Positions 7,651 through 14,329 of a stretch of DNA of 64,000 bases are shown piece after piece. The stretch lies in the NCBI RefSeq assembly GCF_041821065.1, contig NZ_JBGUAX010000002.1, positions 186,001 through 250,000 of the forward strand, given 5' to 3'. The translations under genes and the position numbers were made by a program. Position 1 is the stretch's first letter, and each line of letters starts with the position of its first letter. A model generated the notes under the pieces. The model saw nothing but the letters and a program-made list of their open reading frames with translations. It was not told where the DNA came from and ran no database searches. Source of the DNA: Egicoccus sp. AB-alg2. Lineage in GTDB: Bacteria; Actinomycetota; Nitriliruptoria; Nitriliruptorales; Nitriliruptoraceae.

Positions 7651-7672
7651 GACGACGACGTCGGGGTCTCAG
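7647..7672. terminator. Hairpin shared by two convergent response-regulator genes
   Basis: CTGAGAC (7647-7653) pairs with GTCTCAG (7666-7672). It overlaps the stop of the plus-strand gene at 7650 and of the minus-strand gene at 7669, so it could end both transcripts. No T-run is present. Confidence 0.5.
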
Positions 7673-8121
7673 TCGCGGTCGGGGGTCTCGCCCAGCGCCG
7701 CGGCGACCTGCTTGGCGGTGCCGCCCGAGCCACCGTACGGCGGCGCCGGCTGCCCGAGCAGTTCCTTCACCTTCGCGGAGAGCTGGAACGGATCCACCGG
7801 CTTGAGCATGGTGTCGTTGGCGCCGGCCCAGTCGGCCAGCCACGCGTCCTGGGTCCGGCTGATCAGCACCAGCGACGGCAGGGGCGTGAGGTCGTTCAGC
7901 GTCGCGTTCTGGCGCAGGTCGTAGAGGATCGCGAACCCGCCGCGCGGCTGCAGGTCACCGTCGACGACGACGACGTCGTACGCGTCCGGCTCACGCAGCA
8001 GGGCCTGGCGTGCCTGCTCGCCGCTCTCGGCCTCGGTGACCTCCGCATCGGCGTGCAGCTTCAGGGCACTGACGGCCCGCAGCCGCTCCGACAGGTTCTC
8101 CGCAACCACCAGGACGCGCAC
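7669..8121 (-). CDS. Stand-alone response regulator receiver protein
   Basis: A 150-residue single-domain receiver: MRVLVVAENLSERLRAVSAL at the start, YDVVVVDGDLQPRGG with the likely phosphoacceptor, LVLISRTQDAW, and MLKPVDPFQLSAKVKELLG with the conserved lysine. The first acidic pocket is weak (AEN rather than DD), so metal binding may be altered. The C-terminal 25 residues are a flexible tail. No output domain is present. It converges with the preceding response-regulator gene. Confidence 0.8.
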   Translation of the reverse strand: MRVLVVAENLSERLRAVSALKLHADAEVTEAESGEQARQALLREPDAYDVVVVDGDLQPRGGFAILYDLRQNATLNDLTPLPSLVLISRTQDAWLADWAGANDTMLKPVDPFQLSAKVKELLGQPAPPYGGSGGTAKQVAAALGETPDRD

Positions 8122-8211
8122 GCGTGATTCTCTCGACTCGACCGACGGGTTCTCGCGCGAACCGTACCGCGCGCGCCCGGCCCCCGGTTCCCCGCCCCCC
8201 CGACAGCCGCC

Positions 8212-8217
8212 TACGGT
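8212..8217 (+). promoter_or_regulatory. Candidate -10 (TACGGT) of the cysteine desulfurase gene
   Basis: TACGGT lies 7 nt before the ATG at 8225, and no Shine-Dalgarno sequence is present. Together these suggest a leaderless transcript. Confidence 0.45.
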
Positions 8218-8224
8218 TGCCGCG

Positions 8225-9385
8225 ATGGCCGCTCGCGTCTACCTCGACCACGCCTCCGCCTGGCCGTTGCGCCCGGAGGCGCGCCAGGCATGGGCCGACG
8301 CGTCCGCCGTGGCCTGGGCCGACCCGTCGCGCGGGCACCGCGAGGGGCGGGCCGCACGCGACCTGCTCGACCGGGCGACCGCCACCGCTGCGGCGGCCGT
8401 GGGCGTCGACGAGCGCTCGCTCGTGTGGACGTCGGGCGGCACCGAAGCGGTCCACCTGGCGGTCCTCGGAGCCGCCCGCGCCGCTCAGCGGCGGGGCGTG
8501 GTGCGACGCCACCTCGTCTGTTCCGCGGTGGAGCACTCGTCGGTGCTCCGCGCCTGCGAACGGCTGCGCGACGAGCACGGCTACCACCTCGACGTCGTCG
8601 GCGTCGACGGCGCGGGCGTGGTGGACCCCGACGCGGTCGCCGCGCTCGTCGACGACCGGACGCTGGCCGTGCACGTCCAGCACGCCAACCACGAGGTCGG
8701 CGCGATCCAGCCCGTCCATGCGGTCGCAGAGGCGTGCGCGCGACACGGTGCGCTGCTGCACGTCGACGCCTGCCAGACCGTCGGGCAGGTCGGTCTGAGT
8801 CTGGAGGGTCTCGGCGCCGACCTGCTGACGGCGTCGGCGGCCAAGTTCGGCGGTCCGCGCGGCACCGGGTTCCTCGCGCTGGGCCCGCGTGGGCGCGTCC
8901 ACGCGCTGCAGGAGGGCGACGAACGCCAGCGTCGCCGGCGGGCGGGGCTGGAGGACGTGCCCGGGATCGCCGCGACCGCGGTCGCCCTGGAGGTCGCGCG
9001 GGCCAGCCTGCAGACCGAGTTCTCCGCCCGGGAGATCGTGCGACGCCACCTGCGGCGCCGCCTGCCCGAGCTCGTCGAGGACGTGCAGGTGCACGGTCCC
9101 CTCGCCGACGCGCATCCCGGGATCGTGGCGGTCAGCGCCCTGTACGTCGACGGCGAGGCGCTGGTGTCCCGCCTGGACGAGGCGGGGTTCGCCGTGCACT
9201 CGGGCTCGTCGTGCGCCTCCACCTCGGGCGAGCCGTCGCACGTGCTGGTCGCCATGGGCGTGCTCACGCACGGCCACGTGCGCGTCTCGATCGGGCCGGA
9301 GACCTCCCTGACGGATGCCGACGCCTTCCTCGACGCATACGCCGAGGTGGTGCAGCGCCTCCGGCAGTCCTCGGGGGTACGCTGA
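8225..9385 (+). CDS. Cysteine desulfurase (NifS/IscS-like aminotransferase class V)
   Basis: A 386-residue PLP enzyme. YLDHASAWPLRPEA is the usual YxDxxAxxP opening, WTSGGTEAVHLAVLGAA binds cofactor phosphate, AVHVQHANHEVGAIQP and HVDACQTVGQV hold the ring, and TASAAKFGGPRGTGFL carries the Schiff-base lysine. The catalytic cysteine lies in SGSSCASTSGEPSHVL. It would release sulfur from cysteine for iron-sulfur clusters, thio-tRNA or cofactors; a TusA homologue is encoded 1.3 kb downstream and could accept the sulfur. The start motif has DHAS where most relatives have DxxAT. Confidence 0.92.
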   Translation: MAARVYLDHASAWPLRPEARQAWADASAVAWADPSRGHREGRAARDLLDRATATAAAAVGVDERSLVWTSGGTEAVHLAVLGAARAAQRRGVVRRHLVCSAVEHSSVLRACERLRDEHGYHLDVVGVDGAGVVDPDAVAALVDDRTLAVHVQHANHEVGAIQPVHAVAEACARHGALLHVDACQTVGQVGLSLEGLGADLLTASAAKFGGPRGTGFLALGPRGRVHALQEGDERQRRRRAGLEDVPGIAATAVALEVARASLQTEFSAREIVRRHLRRRLPELVEDVQVHGPLADAHPGIVAVSALYVDGEALVSRLDEAGFAVHSGSSCASTSGEPSHVLVAMGVLTHGHVRVSIGPETSLTDADAFLDAYAEVVQRLRQSSGVR

Positions 9386-9510
9386 GCGCGCGCCGAACCC
9401 GGGTCCGCCCGGGACGGGGGAACCGAGTTCGTGGGGCGAGTCCCGACAGCCACGTCGGGTAGGGCTGCTCCGGCCCGAGCCCGTCAGCTAACCCCGTAGG
9501 CAGCGAGGAG
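9386..9510 (+). promoter_or_regulatory. c-di-AMP riboswitch (ydaO/yuaA type)
   Basis: The leader contains GACGGGGGAACCGAG followed by GGGGCGAG, a variable hairpin (CCCGA...TCGGG, about 9442-9459), and CCGAGCCCGTCAGCTAACCC with GTAGGC after it. These are the conserved blocks of the actinobacterial c-di-AMP riboswitch as known from Streptomyces rpfA leaders. A TANNNT-like TACGCT lies at 9378-9383. The element ends at the GAGGAG ribosome-binding site (9505-9510) of the Usp-like gene, so it could control either termination or translation. Confidence 0.85.
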
Positions 9511-9518
9511 TTGCTGAC

Positions 9519-10640
9519 GTGTCCGAACCCGTGGGCGAACGCACGATCCTGGTCCCGATCGCCAACCCGGCATCGGTCCGGCCGCTGTTGGGCCTGGCGG
9601 CGTCGCTGGCCACCGACGCCGACACGCTCGTGCCCCTGACCGTCGTCAAGCCGAACGCGACGGCGGACGAACGTGCCCACGCCTGGAACTCCATCGCGGC
9701 CGCCGAGGAGGCCGGCCAGGAGCTGTCGACGCCGATCCAGGGCCGGGTCGTGGAGGCCGAGGACGTCGCCGAGGGGGTGCTGGCGGCGGTCGCCGGGAAC
9801 CCGACCTCACTGGTGGTCATGGGCTGGCGCGGCCGCAGCTCCACCACCAACGTGTTCGGGCGGCTGCTCGACACGATCGTGGGACGCTCCGTCGCCCCCC
9901 TGGCCGTGGTCCGCCTCGGGACGGTCCCGTTCCGGCGCGTATTGCTGCCGATCAGCGCCGACCACCTGCTGCCCGGCGGCAACCGCGGGCTCGACCTCGC
10001 CGTGAGCCTGGCCCAGCGGCTGGACGCCGCGACGCCGGAGCCGGCGACGGTGCTGCGCACCGGCGAGCGCGAGATGCACCTGCCCCACCACCTCGAGCGC
10101 GTCGGCGACCGTGTCCACCACGACCCGCGCCGCACCGACCAGGCCGTGGGGGCCTTCGCGCGCCCGGAGGACGTGATCGTGGCCGCCGTCGCGCCGACCG
10201 TCAGCGGGCTGCGTGCCGCCACGACCCATCTCGCCTGGGCGGCACCGGACGCGACGCTGCTGGTCGCGATCGACGTCGGACCGACCCGGGAGGAGGGCCT
10301 GGCCGACGCCGTCGACCACGCCGGGCGGCCGGCACCGTCACACGATGGCGCGGGTGCTGAGCGACCGGTCCGGATCGTCGTCACGGCTCGGCTGCCCGAG
10401 GCCGGCGACGTCCGCCCCGACGACCTCGACCGTGTGCTGCAGACCGCCGGGACCACCGATCAGGTCATGGCCTGGTGGCCCGCGAGCGACCCTCACCCGC
10501 ACGTGCGCGCGACGGTCACGGTGGCCGCGCCCAGCGTCAACGCCGCCATCGCCAGCGTCATGGTCGCCGTCCACGAGGCCCCCGCCTTCCTCGGCGCGGA
10601 GATCACCTACGACGTGGACCGCAGCCGCTCGGGCGGCTGA
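9519..10640 (+). CDS. Universal stress protein-like protein
   Basis: A 373-residue soluble protein. Residues about 8-135 form a UspA-like nucleotide-binding domain (TILVPIANPASVRPLLGLAA ... SLVVMGWRGRSSTTNVFGRL, close to the ATP-loop pattern GxxGRG...GS). After PLAVVRLGTVPFRRVLLPIS a second, degenerate half follows, ending in a C-terminal domain that I do not recognise. The GTG at 9519 has GAGGAG upstream. Its expression is probably set by the c-di-AMP riboswitch directly before it, which suggests a role in osmotic, potassium or envelope homeostasis; this is inference. Confidence 0.7.
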   Translation: MSEPVGERTILVPIANPASVRPLLGLAASLATDADTLVPLTVVKPNATADERAHAWNSIAAAEEAGQELSTPIQGRVVEAEDVAEGVLAAVAGNPTSLVVMGWRGRSSTTNVFGRLLDTIVGRSVAPLAVVRLGTVPFRRVLLPISADHLLPGGNRGLDLAVSLAQRLDAATPEPATVLRTGEREMHLPHHLERVGDRVHHDPRRTDQAVGAFARPEDVIVAAVAPTVSGLRAATTHLAWAAPDATLLVAIDVGPTREEGLADAVDHAGRPAPSHDGAGAERPVRIVVTARLPEAGDVRPDDLDRVLQTAGTTDQVMAWWPASDPHPHVRATVTVAAPSVNAAIASVMVAVHEAPAFLGAEITYDVDRSRSGG

Positions 10641-10707
10641 CCGCCCGGCGGCGGTGGTCGGGTCGGGGTCCGTTAGCCTGCCGGTGCCGCCGTCCAGGAG
10701 CCCCGCG

Positions 10708-10968
10708 ATGCCGCAGGCGTCCGACCCCACCGCGTCGACCGCACCGGTCGTCGAGGTCGACGCGACCGGTCTGAGCTGCCCGATGCCGGTGATCGAGCTG
10801 GCCAAGGCGGTCAAGGACGTCGAGGTCGGCCAGGTCGTGCTCCTGCTGGCGACCGACCCCGCCGCCAAGGTCGACGTGCCGGTCTGGTGCCGTATGCAGC
10901 GCCAGCAGCTGGCCGGCCAGGTGGAGGTGGACGGCGTGTGGCGCTTCGAGGTGCGCCGCGTTCACTGA
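10708..10968 (+). CDS. tusA: TusA-family sulfurtransferase
   Basis: An 86-residue protein with the hallmark DATGLSCPMPVIELAKAVKD, where the cysteine of the C-P-x-P motif carries persulfide sulfur, then QVVLLLATDPAAKVDVPVWC. TusA proteins relay sulfur from cysteine desulfurases to tRNA thiolation or other acceptors. The ATG at 10708 has AGGAG at 10696-10700, and a TAGCCT -10-like element lies at about 10674. It overlaps the end of the convergent gene by 7 bp. Confidence 0.93.
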   Translation: MPQASDPTASTAPVVEVDATGLSCPMPVIELAKAVKDVEVGQVVLLLATDPAAKVDVPVWCRMQRQQLAGQVEVDGVWRFEVRRVH

Positions 10969-11531
10969 CGCCGGCGGCACGCGCCGGTGATGAGTCCGAC
11001 GAGGATGCGCAGGTCGTCGTCGCCCCGCGCGGGACCGTCGAGGTGGGCGCGCAGTCCCTCGAGATCCACGAGCAGGCGCCCGCCCAGCCACAGGGGATCG
11101 GGCGGGCACGTGGAGACGTCCGTGCCCGCCGCCTCGGCCGCGGCGACGGGCAGCGACTGCAGCAGGCGGACCACCTCGGGTTCGGCACCCAGGGGCACGC
11201 GGGCGAGCCGGCCACCGCGCGACCAGCGGACCCGCAGCCGCTCCCAGACGTCCTCGTAGCAGGCCCACGCCGCCTGGGAGCCCAGCTCGTCCAGATCGGC
11301 GCCGGTCTCGTCGCGGATCGCGACGACCACCAGGCGGTGCAGGTCCTCGACCCAGGCGTAGCGGGCGGCCTCCAGGTCGCTGAGGGTGCGCACGAGCTGG
11401 CCGTGGCGGCACTGGCTCAGCCGCTCGACGCGCGTGACGACGGCATCACGCACCCCGGCGTGCCACCCCCCGGTCAGCACGTCGTTCCAGCCGGTCTCGT
11501 CGTCCACGCGCGCACCCACCCGGTCCTGCAC
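10962..11531 (-). CDS. Hypothetical protein
   Basis: An acidic, helical, soluble protein of 189 residues from the GTG at 11531, which has a GGGAG ribosome-binding site; an ATG at 11570 would add 13 residues. Landmarks are LVRTLSDLEAARYAWVEDLH, AWACYEDVWERLRVRWSRGG and PDPLWLGGRLLVDLEGLRAH. I see no membrane segment, signal peptide or recognised catalytic motif. It diverges from a small cysteine-rich protein gene, and its 3' end overlaps tusA. Confidence 0.6.
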   Translation of the reverse strand: MQDRVGARVDDETGWNDVLTGGWHAGVRDAVVTRVERLSQCRHGQLVRTLSDLEAARYAWVEDLHRLVVVAIRDETGADLDELGSQAAWACYEDVWERLRVRWSRGGRLARVPLGAEPEVVRLLQSLPVAAAEAAGTDVSTCPPDPLWLGGRLLVDLEGLRAHLDGPARGDDDLRILVGLITGACRRRQ

Positions 11532-11679
11532 GCTGCTCCCGCTCGACACCCTACCGGTCACCGACGGCATCTGGACGTCCGGACGTGGTCTCGTGACCAG
11601 GACGTGCCCTAGGTTGCCGCGCACAGGCGTCAAGACCGCGGGGCCTGACCGGTCGAAGACCAGTCGGAGGCCCACGCAC

Positions 11680-11937
11680 ATGAGCGCCGGGGAGCACGTC
11701 ACCGCCACGAGCGACGCCGCCGTGGACGACCCGGCCCGGTGTGTGGCCTGCGGGGTCGCCCTGCCCGGCTTCGGGTGCTGTTCGTTCGCCTGCGTGCGCG
11801 CGGCCCGACGCGAACTCGAGCGCAACGTGCTGCAGCTGCGGCGCCTGCAGTCGCGCGACGGGCCGGCCGAGACGCGTCACCGACTCGTGGCGCGCAACGG
11901 CCGGCTCACGGCCGCCCTGCTCACCTGGCGTCACTGA
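11680..11937 (+). CDS. Small cysteine-rich protein (zinc-ribbon-like)
   Basis: An 85-residue protein. The segment RCVACGVALPGFGCCSFACV contains a C-x2-C pair and three further cysteines, compatible with a small zinc-binding knuckle. A basic, helical C-terminus follows (ARRELERNVLQLRRLQSRD). GGAGG (11666-11670) precedes the ATG. The mix of zinc knuckle and basic helix would suit nucleic-acid or protein binding, but no family is recognised. Confidence 0.6.
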   Translation: MSAGEHVTATSDAAVDDPARCVACGVALPGFGCCSFACVRAARRELERNVLQLRRLQSRDGPAETRHRLVARNGRLTAALLTWRH

Positions 11938-11967
11938 CGCCGCCCGTAGTGGCCGATGGCGGGCCGC

Positions 11968-12342
11968 TCAGCGGGGTCGTGTGGTCTCGTCGCGGTTGCT
12001 GGTGACGAACGCGTGATGGAGTCCCATCCACGTCGTCTTCGACCACGGGTACAGCGCGACCGGGACGATCGCGTTGAGCGCCAGACCGGTGATCAGGAAC
12101 GCCGTCCACGGCACGTCGGGCCAGGTCAGCAGCATCCCGCCGACGAACACCAGGCCGAAGATCGCCTCGGTGATCCCGATCGCGACGACCATGGCGCCCA
12201 GCCAGTAGCCCTCTTCCCGTTCGAACTCGAGGTCACAGGTCGGGCACCGCGGCGGCAGTGTGAAGTAGCCGGTGAAGAGCTTGCCGGTCCCGCAGATCGG
12301 GCACCGCATCCGCAGCCCGCGCGTGAGGGCCCTGCCGTCCAT
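11968..12342 (-). CDS. DUF983 family membrane protein
   Basis: A 124-residue protein with an N-terminal zinc ribbon (MRCPICGTGKLFTGYF...PRCPTCDLEFE; two C-x2-C pairs) followed by two transmembrane helices (about 48-70 and 76-98). This is the DUF983 layout. The family is often encoded near cytochrome oxidase genes, but its role is unknown. It is 51 bp downstream of a DUF2243 gene in the same orientation. Confidence 0.85.
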   Translation of the reverse strand: MDGRALTRGLRMRCPICGTGKLFTGYFTLPPRCPTCDLEFEREEGYWLGAMVVAIGITEAIFGLVFVGGMLLTWPDVPWTAFLITGLALNAIVPVALYPWSKTTWMGLHHAFVTSNRDETTRPR

Positions 12343-12393
12343 CCCGTGCTCCTCCGCGAGCCATCGGTCGGGCGAACGGTACCGCGCCGCCGC

Positions 12394-12888
12394 TCAGGAC
12401 CGGGCCGCGACGCCGATGCGGCCCCGCGTGCGCACCAGCAACCAGCCGGCCGCGGCCAGCACCAGGCCGATGGCGAAGAACCCCCAGTTGTACACCGAGG
12501 TGTTGGCCACGTCCTGGCGGATGTCGTGCAGGCCGAGGGCCTCGTGGAAGACCAGCTGGTCGACGACGTGGAACGCACCCCAGCCGACGAGCGTGAGGCC
12601 GACGAGGGCGGCGAGGTTGCCCGTCGCGCGGTCGTGACGCTCCCAACCGCGCCAAAGCAGCAGCACCCCGATAACCAGCACGATCGTCGTCGAGAGGTGG
12701 AACACCCCGTCCCAGAACAGGTTCCGCTCCAAGGCGGCCAGGTCGTCGGGCGGGACCCGGGCGCTGACGAGGTTGTGCCACTGCAGGACCTGGTGCAGGA
12801 CGATGCCGTCGGCCAGGCCGCCCAGACCGAACCCGAAGGTCACGGCGCCGGCGACGAAGGTCCGGGGACTGCCGACGGGACTGCCCAC
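12394..12888 (-). CDS. DUF2243 family membrane protein
   Basis: A 164-residue protein with four predicted transmembrane helices and the family signature FGFGLGGLADGIVLHQVLQW followed by HNLVSARVP, plus conserved histidines in VFHLSTTIVLVIG and GAFHVVDQLVFHEALGLHDI. The histidines in membrane helices hint at metal or haem contact, but no function is established. It is probably co-transcribed with the DUF983 gene. Confidence 0.85.
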   Translation of the reverse strand: MGSPVGSPRTFVAGAVTFGFGLGGLADGIVLHQVLQWHNLVSARVPPDDLAALERNLFWDGVFHLSTTIVLVIGVLLLWRGWERHDRATGNLAALVGLTLVGWGAFHVVDQLVFHEALGLHDIRQDVANTSVYNWGFFAIGLVLAAAGWLLVRTRGRIGVAARS

Positions 12889-12999
12889 GAGTGACCTCCG
12901 CTCGCGCCGTGGTCGCGGTCGCGTGCCTCGACCCTAGGCGCGGGCGCGCGGCGCTCCGTGCGGCGAGCGTCCGGACGACCACCGCTGGGAAAACGACGG

Positions 13000-13022
13000 C
13001 ACCCGGCCATGTCGGCCGGGTG
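13000..13022 (-). terminator. Rho-independent terminator of the IscA-type gene
   Basis: CACCCGGCC (13000-13008) and GGCCGGGTG (13014-13022) form a 9-bp stem with a 5-nt loop. Read on the minus strand, it is followed within a few bases by TTTT, as expected for an intrinsic terminator 48 bp after the gene ending at 13070. Confidence 0.75.
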
Positions 13023-13069
13023 GCGTGAAGTCGCGTCGACGCCCGAAGTTCGCACCGGGCGCCGGGAAT

Positions 13070-13420
13070 TCAGAACGTGGCGCTGTCGCCGCAGGCGCAG
13101 GAGCCGGACGCGTTGGGGTTCTCGATGGAGAAGCCCGACGCCTCCAGGGACTCCTTCCAGTCGATGACCGCGCCCGCGAGGTAGGGCGTCGACATCTTGT
13201 CGATCCGGATGCGGATGCCGTGCTGCTGCTCCTCGACGTCCCCGTCGAGCTGGCGGTCGTCGAAGAACAGCGCGTAGCGGAAGCCCGCGCAGCCGCCGGC
13301 CTGGACCGCGACGCGCAGGGCGATGTCGTCGACGTCCGGCTGGTCGGCGAGGAAGCTGCGCACCTTCTCGGCAGCCGTCTCGGTGAGGACGATCGAGCTC
13401 TCGACGGTGTCGGCGCTCAC
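13070..13420 (-). CDS. HesB/IscA/ErpA-type iron-sulfur carrier
   Basis: A 116-residue A-type carrier. IVLTETAAEKVRSFLADQPD opens the domain, VAVQAGGCAGFRYALFFDD carries the first cysteine, and GSCACGDSATF supplies the C-x-C pair. These three cysteines hold a cluster or iron for transfer to apoproteins. AGGAG lies just before the GTG at 13420. It is monocistronic, with a terminator downstream. Likely clients encoded in this window include NadA and LipA. Confidence 0.93.
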   Translation of the reverse strand: MSADTVESSIVLTETAAEKVRSFLADQPDVDDIALRVAVQAGGCAGFRYALFFDDRQLDGDVEEQQHGIRIRIDKMSTPYLAGAVIDWKESLEASGFSIENPNASGSCACGDSATF

Positions 13421-13561
13421 GGCGATGCTCCTGTGCTCGAAGACTGGTGGGACACCGGCCACAGCGATGGGCGGGCGTCCGGAGTCGGCAGTGTATCGAC
13501 GCGCGACGCCGACGGGCCGAGGCCCTGACCGTACCCTGCGCCGTCCCCGAGCCCTCGGAGC

Positions 13562-14263
13562 ATGGATCCGGTGCGTCGAACCTGTCTGCCGCTCGTCGTC
13601 ACCGGTGCGCTGTTGCTTCCGGCGTCCCCCGCCCTGGGTCATGCGGAATTGATCCCCTATCAGCTGCCGCCCGGCACGACCTCCGACATCGCGATCGTGC
13701 TGAGCCACGGATGTGGGGACGACGACGAGTGGCTGTCGTCGGAGCCGCAGGACGACCCACCGACGACGGGCGTGACGCTGCAGGTACCACCCGGGGTCCA
13801 GGCCGCGCCCTACGCGATCGAGGGTTGGCAGGTGACCGTCGATGGCGACGACCAGCGCATCGAGACCATCCGGTGGGAGCTCGAGGACCCGGCCGGCACC
13901 ACCGAGACGGTCGCCCTGCCGTTCTCCGTCACCCTTCCCGACGGTCCCAGCGGCACGCAACTGTGGCTGCCCATCGTGCAGGACTGCGTGGGCGGCGAAC
14001 AGCTGTCGTGGACCGAGGAGGGCGAGATCCGCGGCGGCGACGCCGTCCCCGCCCTGCGGCTGTTCCTGAACGAGAACTCGGCGCCGAGCGACCTGTCGAA
14101 CCTGGTCGAGATCGACCGTGAGCAGGGGTTGGTGACCGACCCGGTCGTGGAGTCGAACGTGCTCGGGCGTAGGCTGCCCGCGTTCGGGCTGGCGCTGGCC
14201 GGCCTCGGTGCACTCGTCGTCGCGGCGGTGCGCCGCCGGCGTCGGCTGCCGGCAGCCGGCTGA
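13562..14263 (+). CDS. YcnI/DUF1775-like secreted, membrane-anchored protein
   Basis: A 233-residue protein with a signal peptide (positively charged start, then LPLVVTGALLLPASPALGHA), a beta-rich exported domain, and a C-terminal anchor (LPAFGLALAGLGALVVAAV followed by RRRRR). The mature protein begins HAELIPYQLPPGTTSDIAI, echoing the conserved N-terminal histidine of YcnI proteins that can bind copper. CGDDDEW and QDCVGGEQ hold two cysteines that could pair. A role in copper handling at the surface is plausible but not shown. Confidence 0.65.
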   Translation: MDPVRRTCLPLVVTGALLLPASPALGHAELIPYQLPPGTTSDIAIVLSHGCGDDDEWLSSEPQDDPPTTGVTLQVPPGVQAAPYAIEGWQVTVDGDDQRIETIRWELEDPAGTTETVALPFSVTLPDGPSGTQLWLPIVQDCVGGEQLSWTEEGEIRGGDAVPALRLFLNENSAPSDLSNLVEIDREQGLVTDPVVESNVLGRRLPAFGLALAGLGALVVAAVRRRRRLPAAG

Positions 14264-14329
14264 GACGCGGACCGGGGGTGGGCCGTCGCGGCCCACCCCC
14301 GGTGCGTGTTCGGGTCGATCCGTCGAGCG

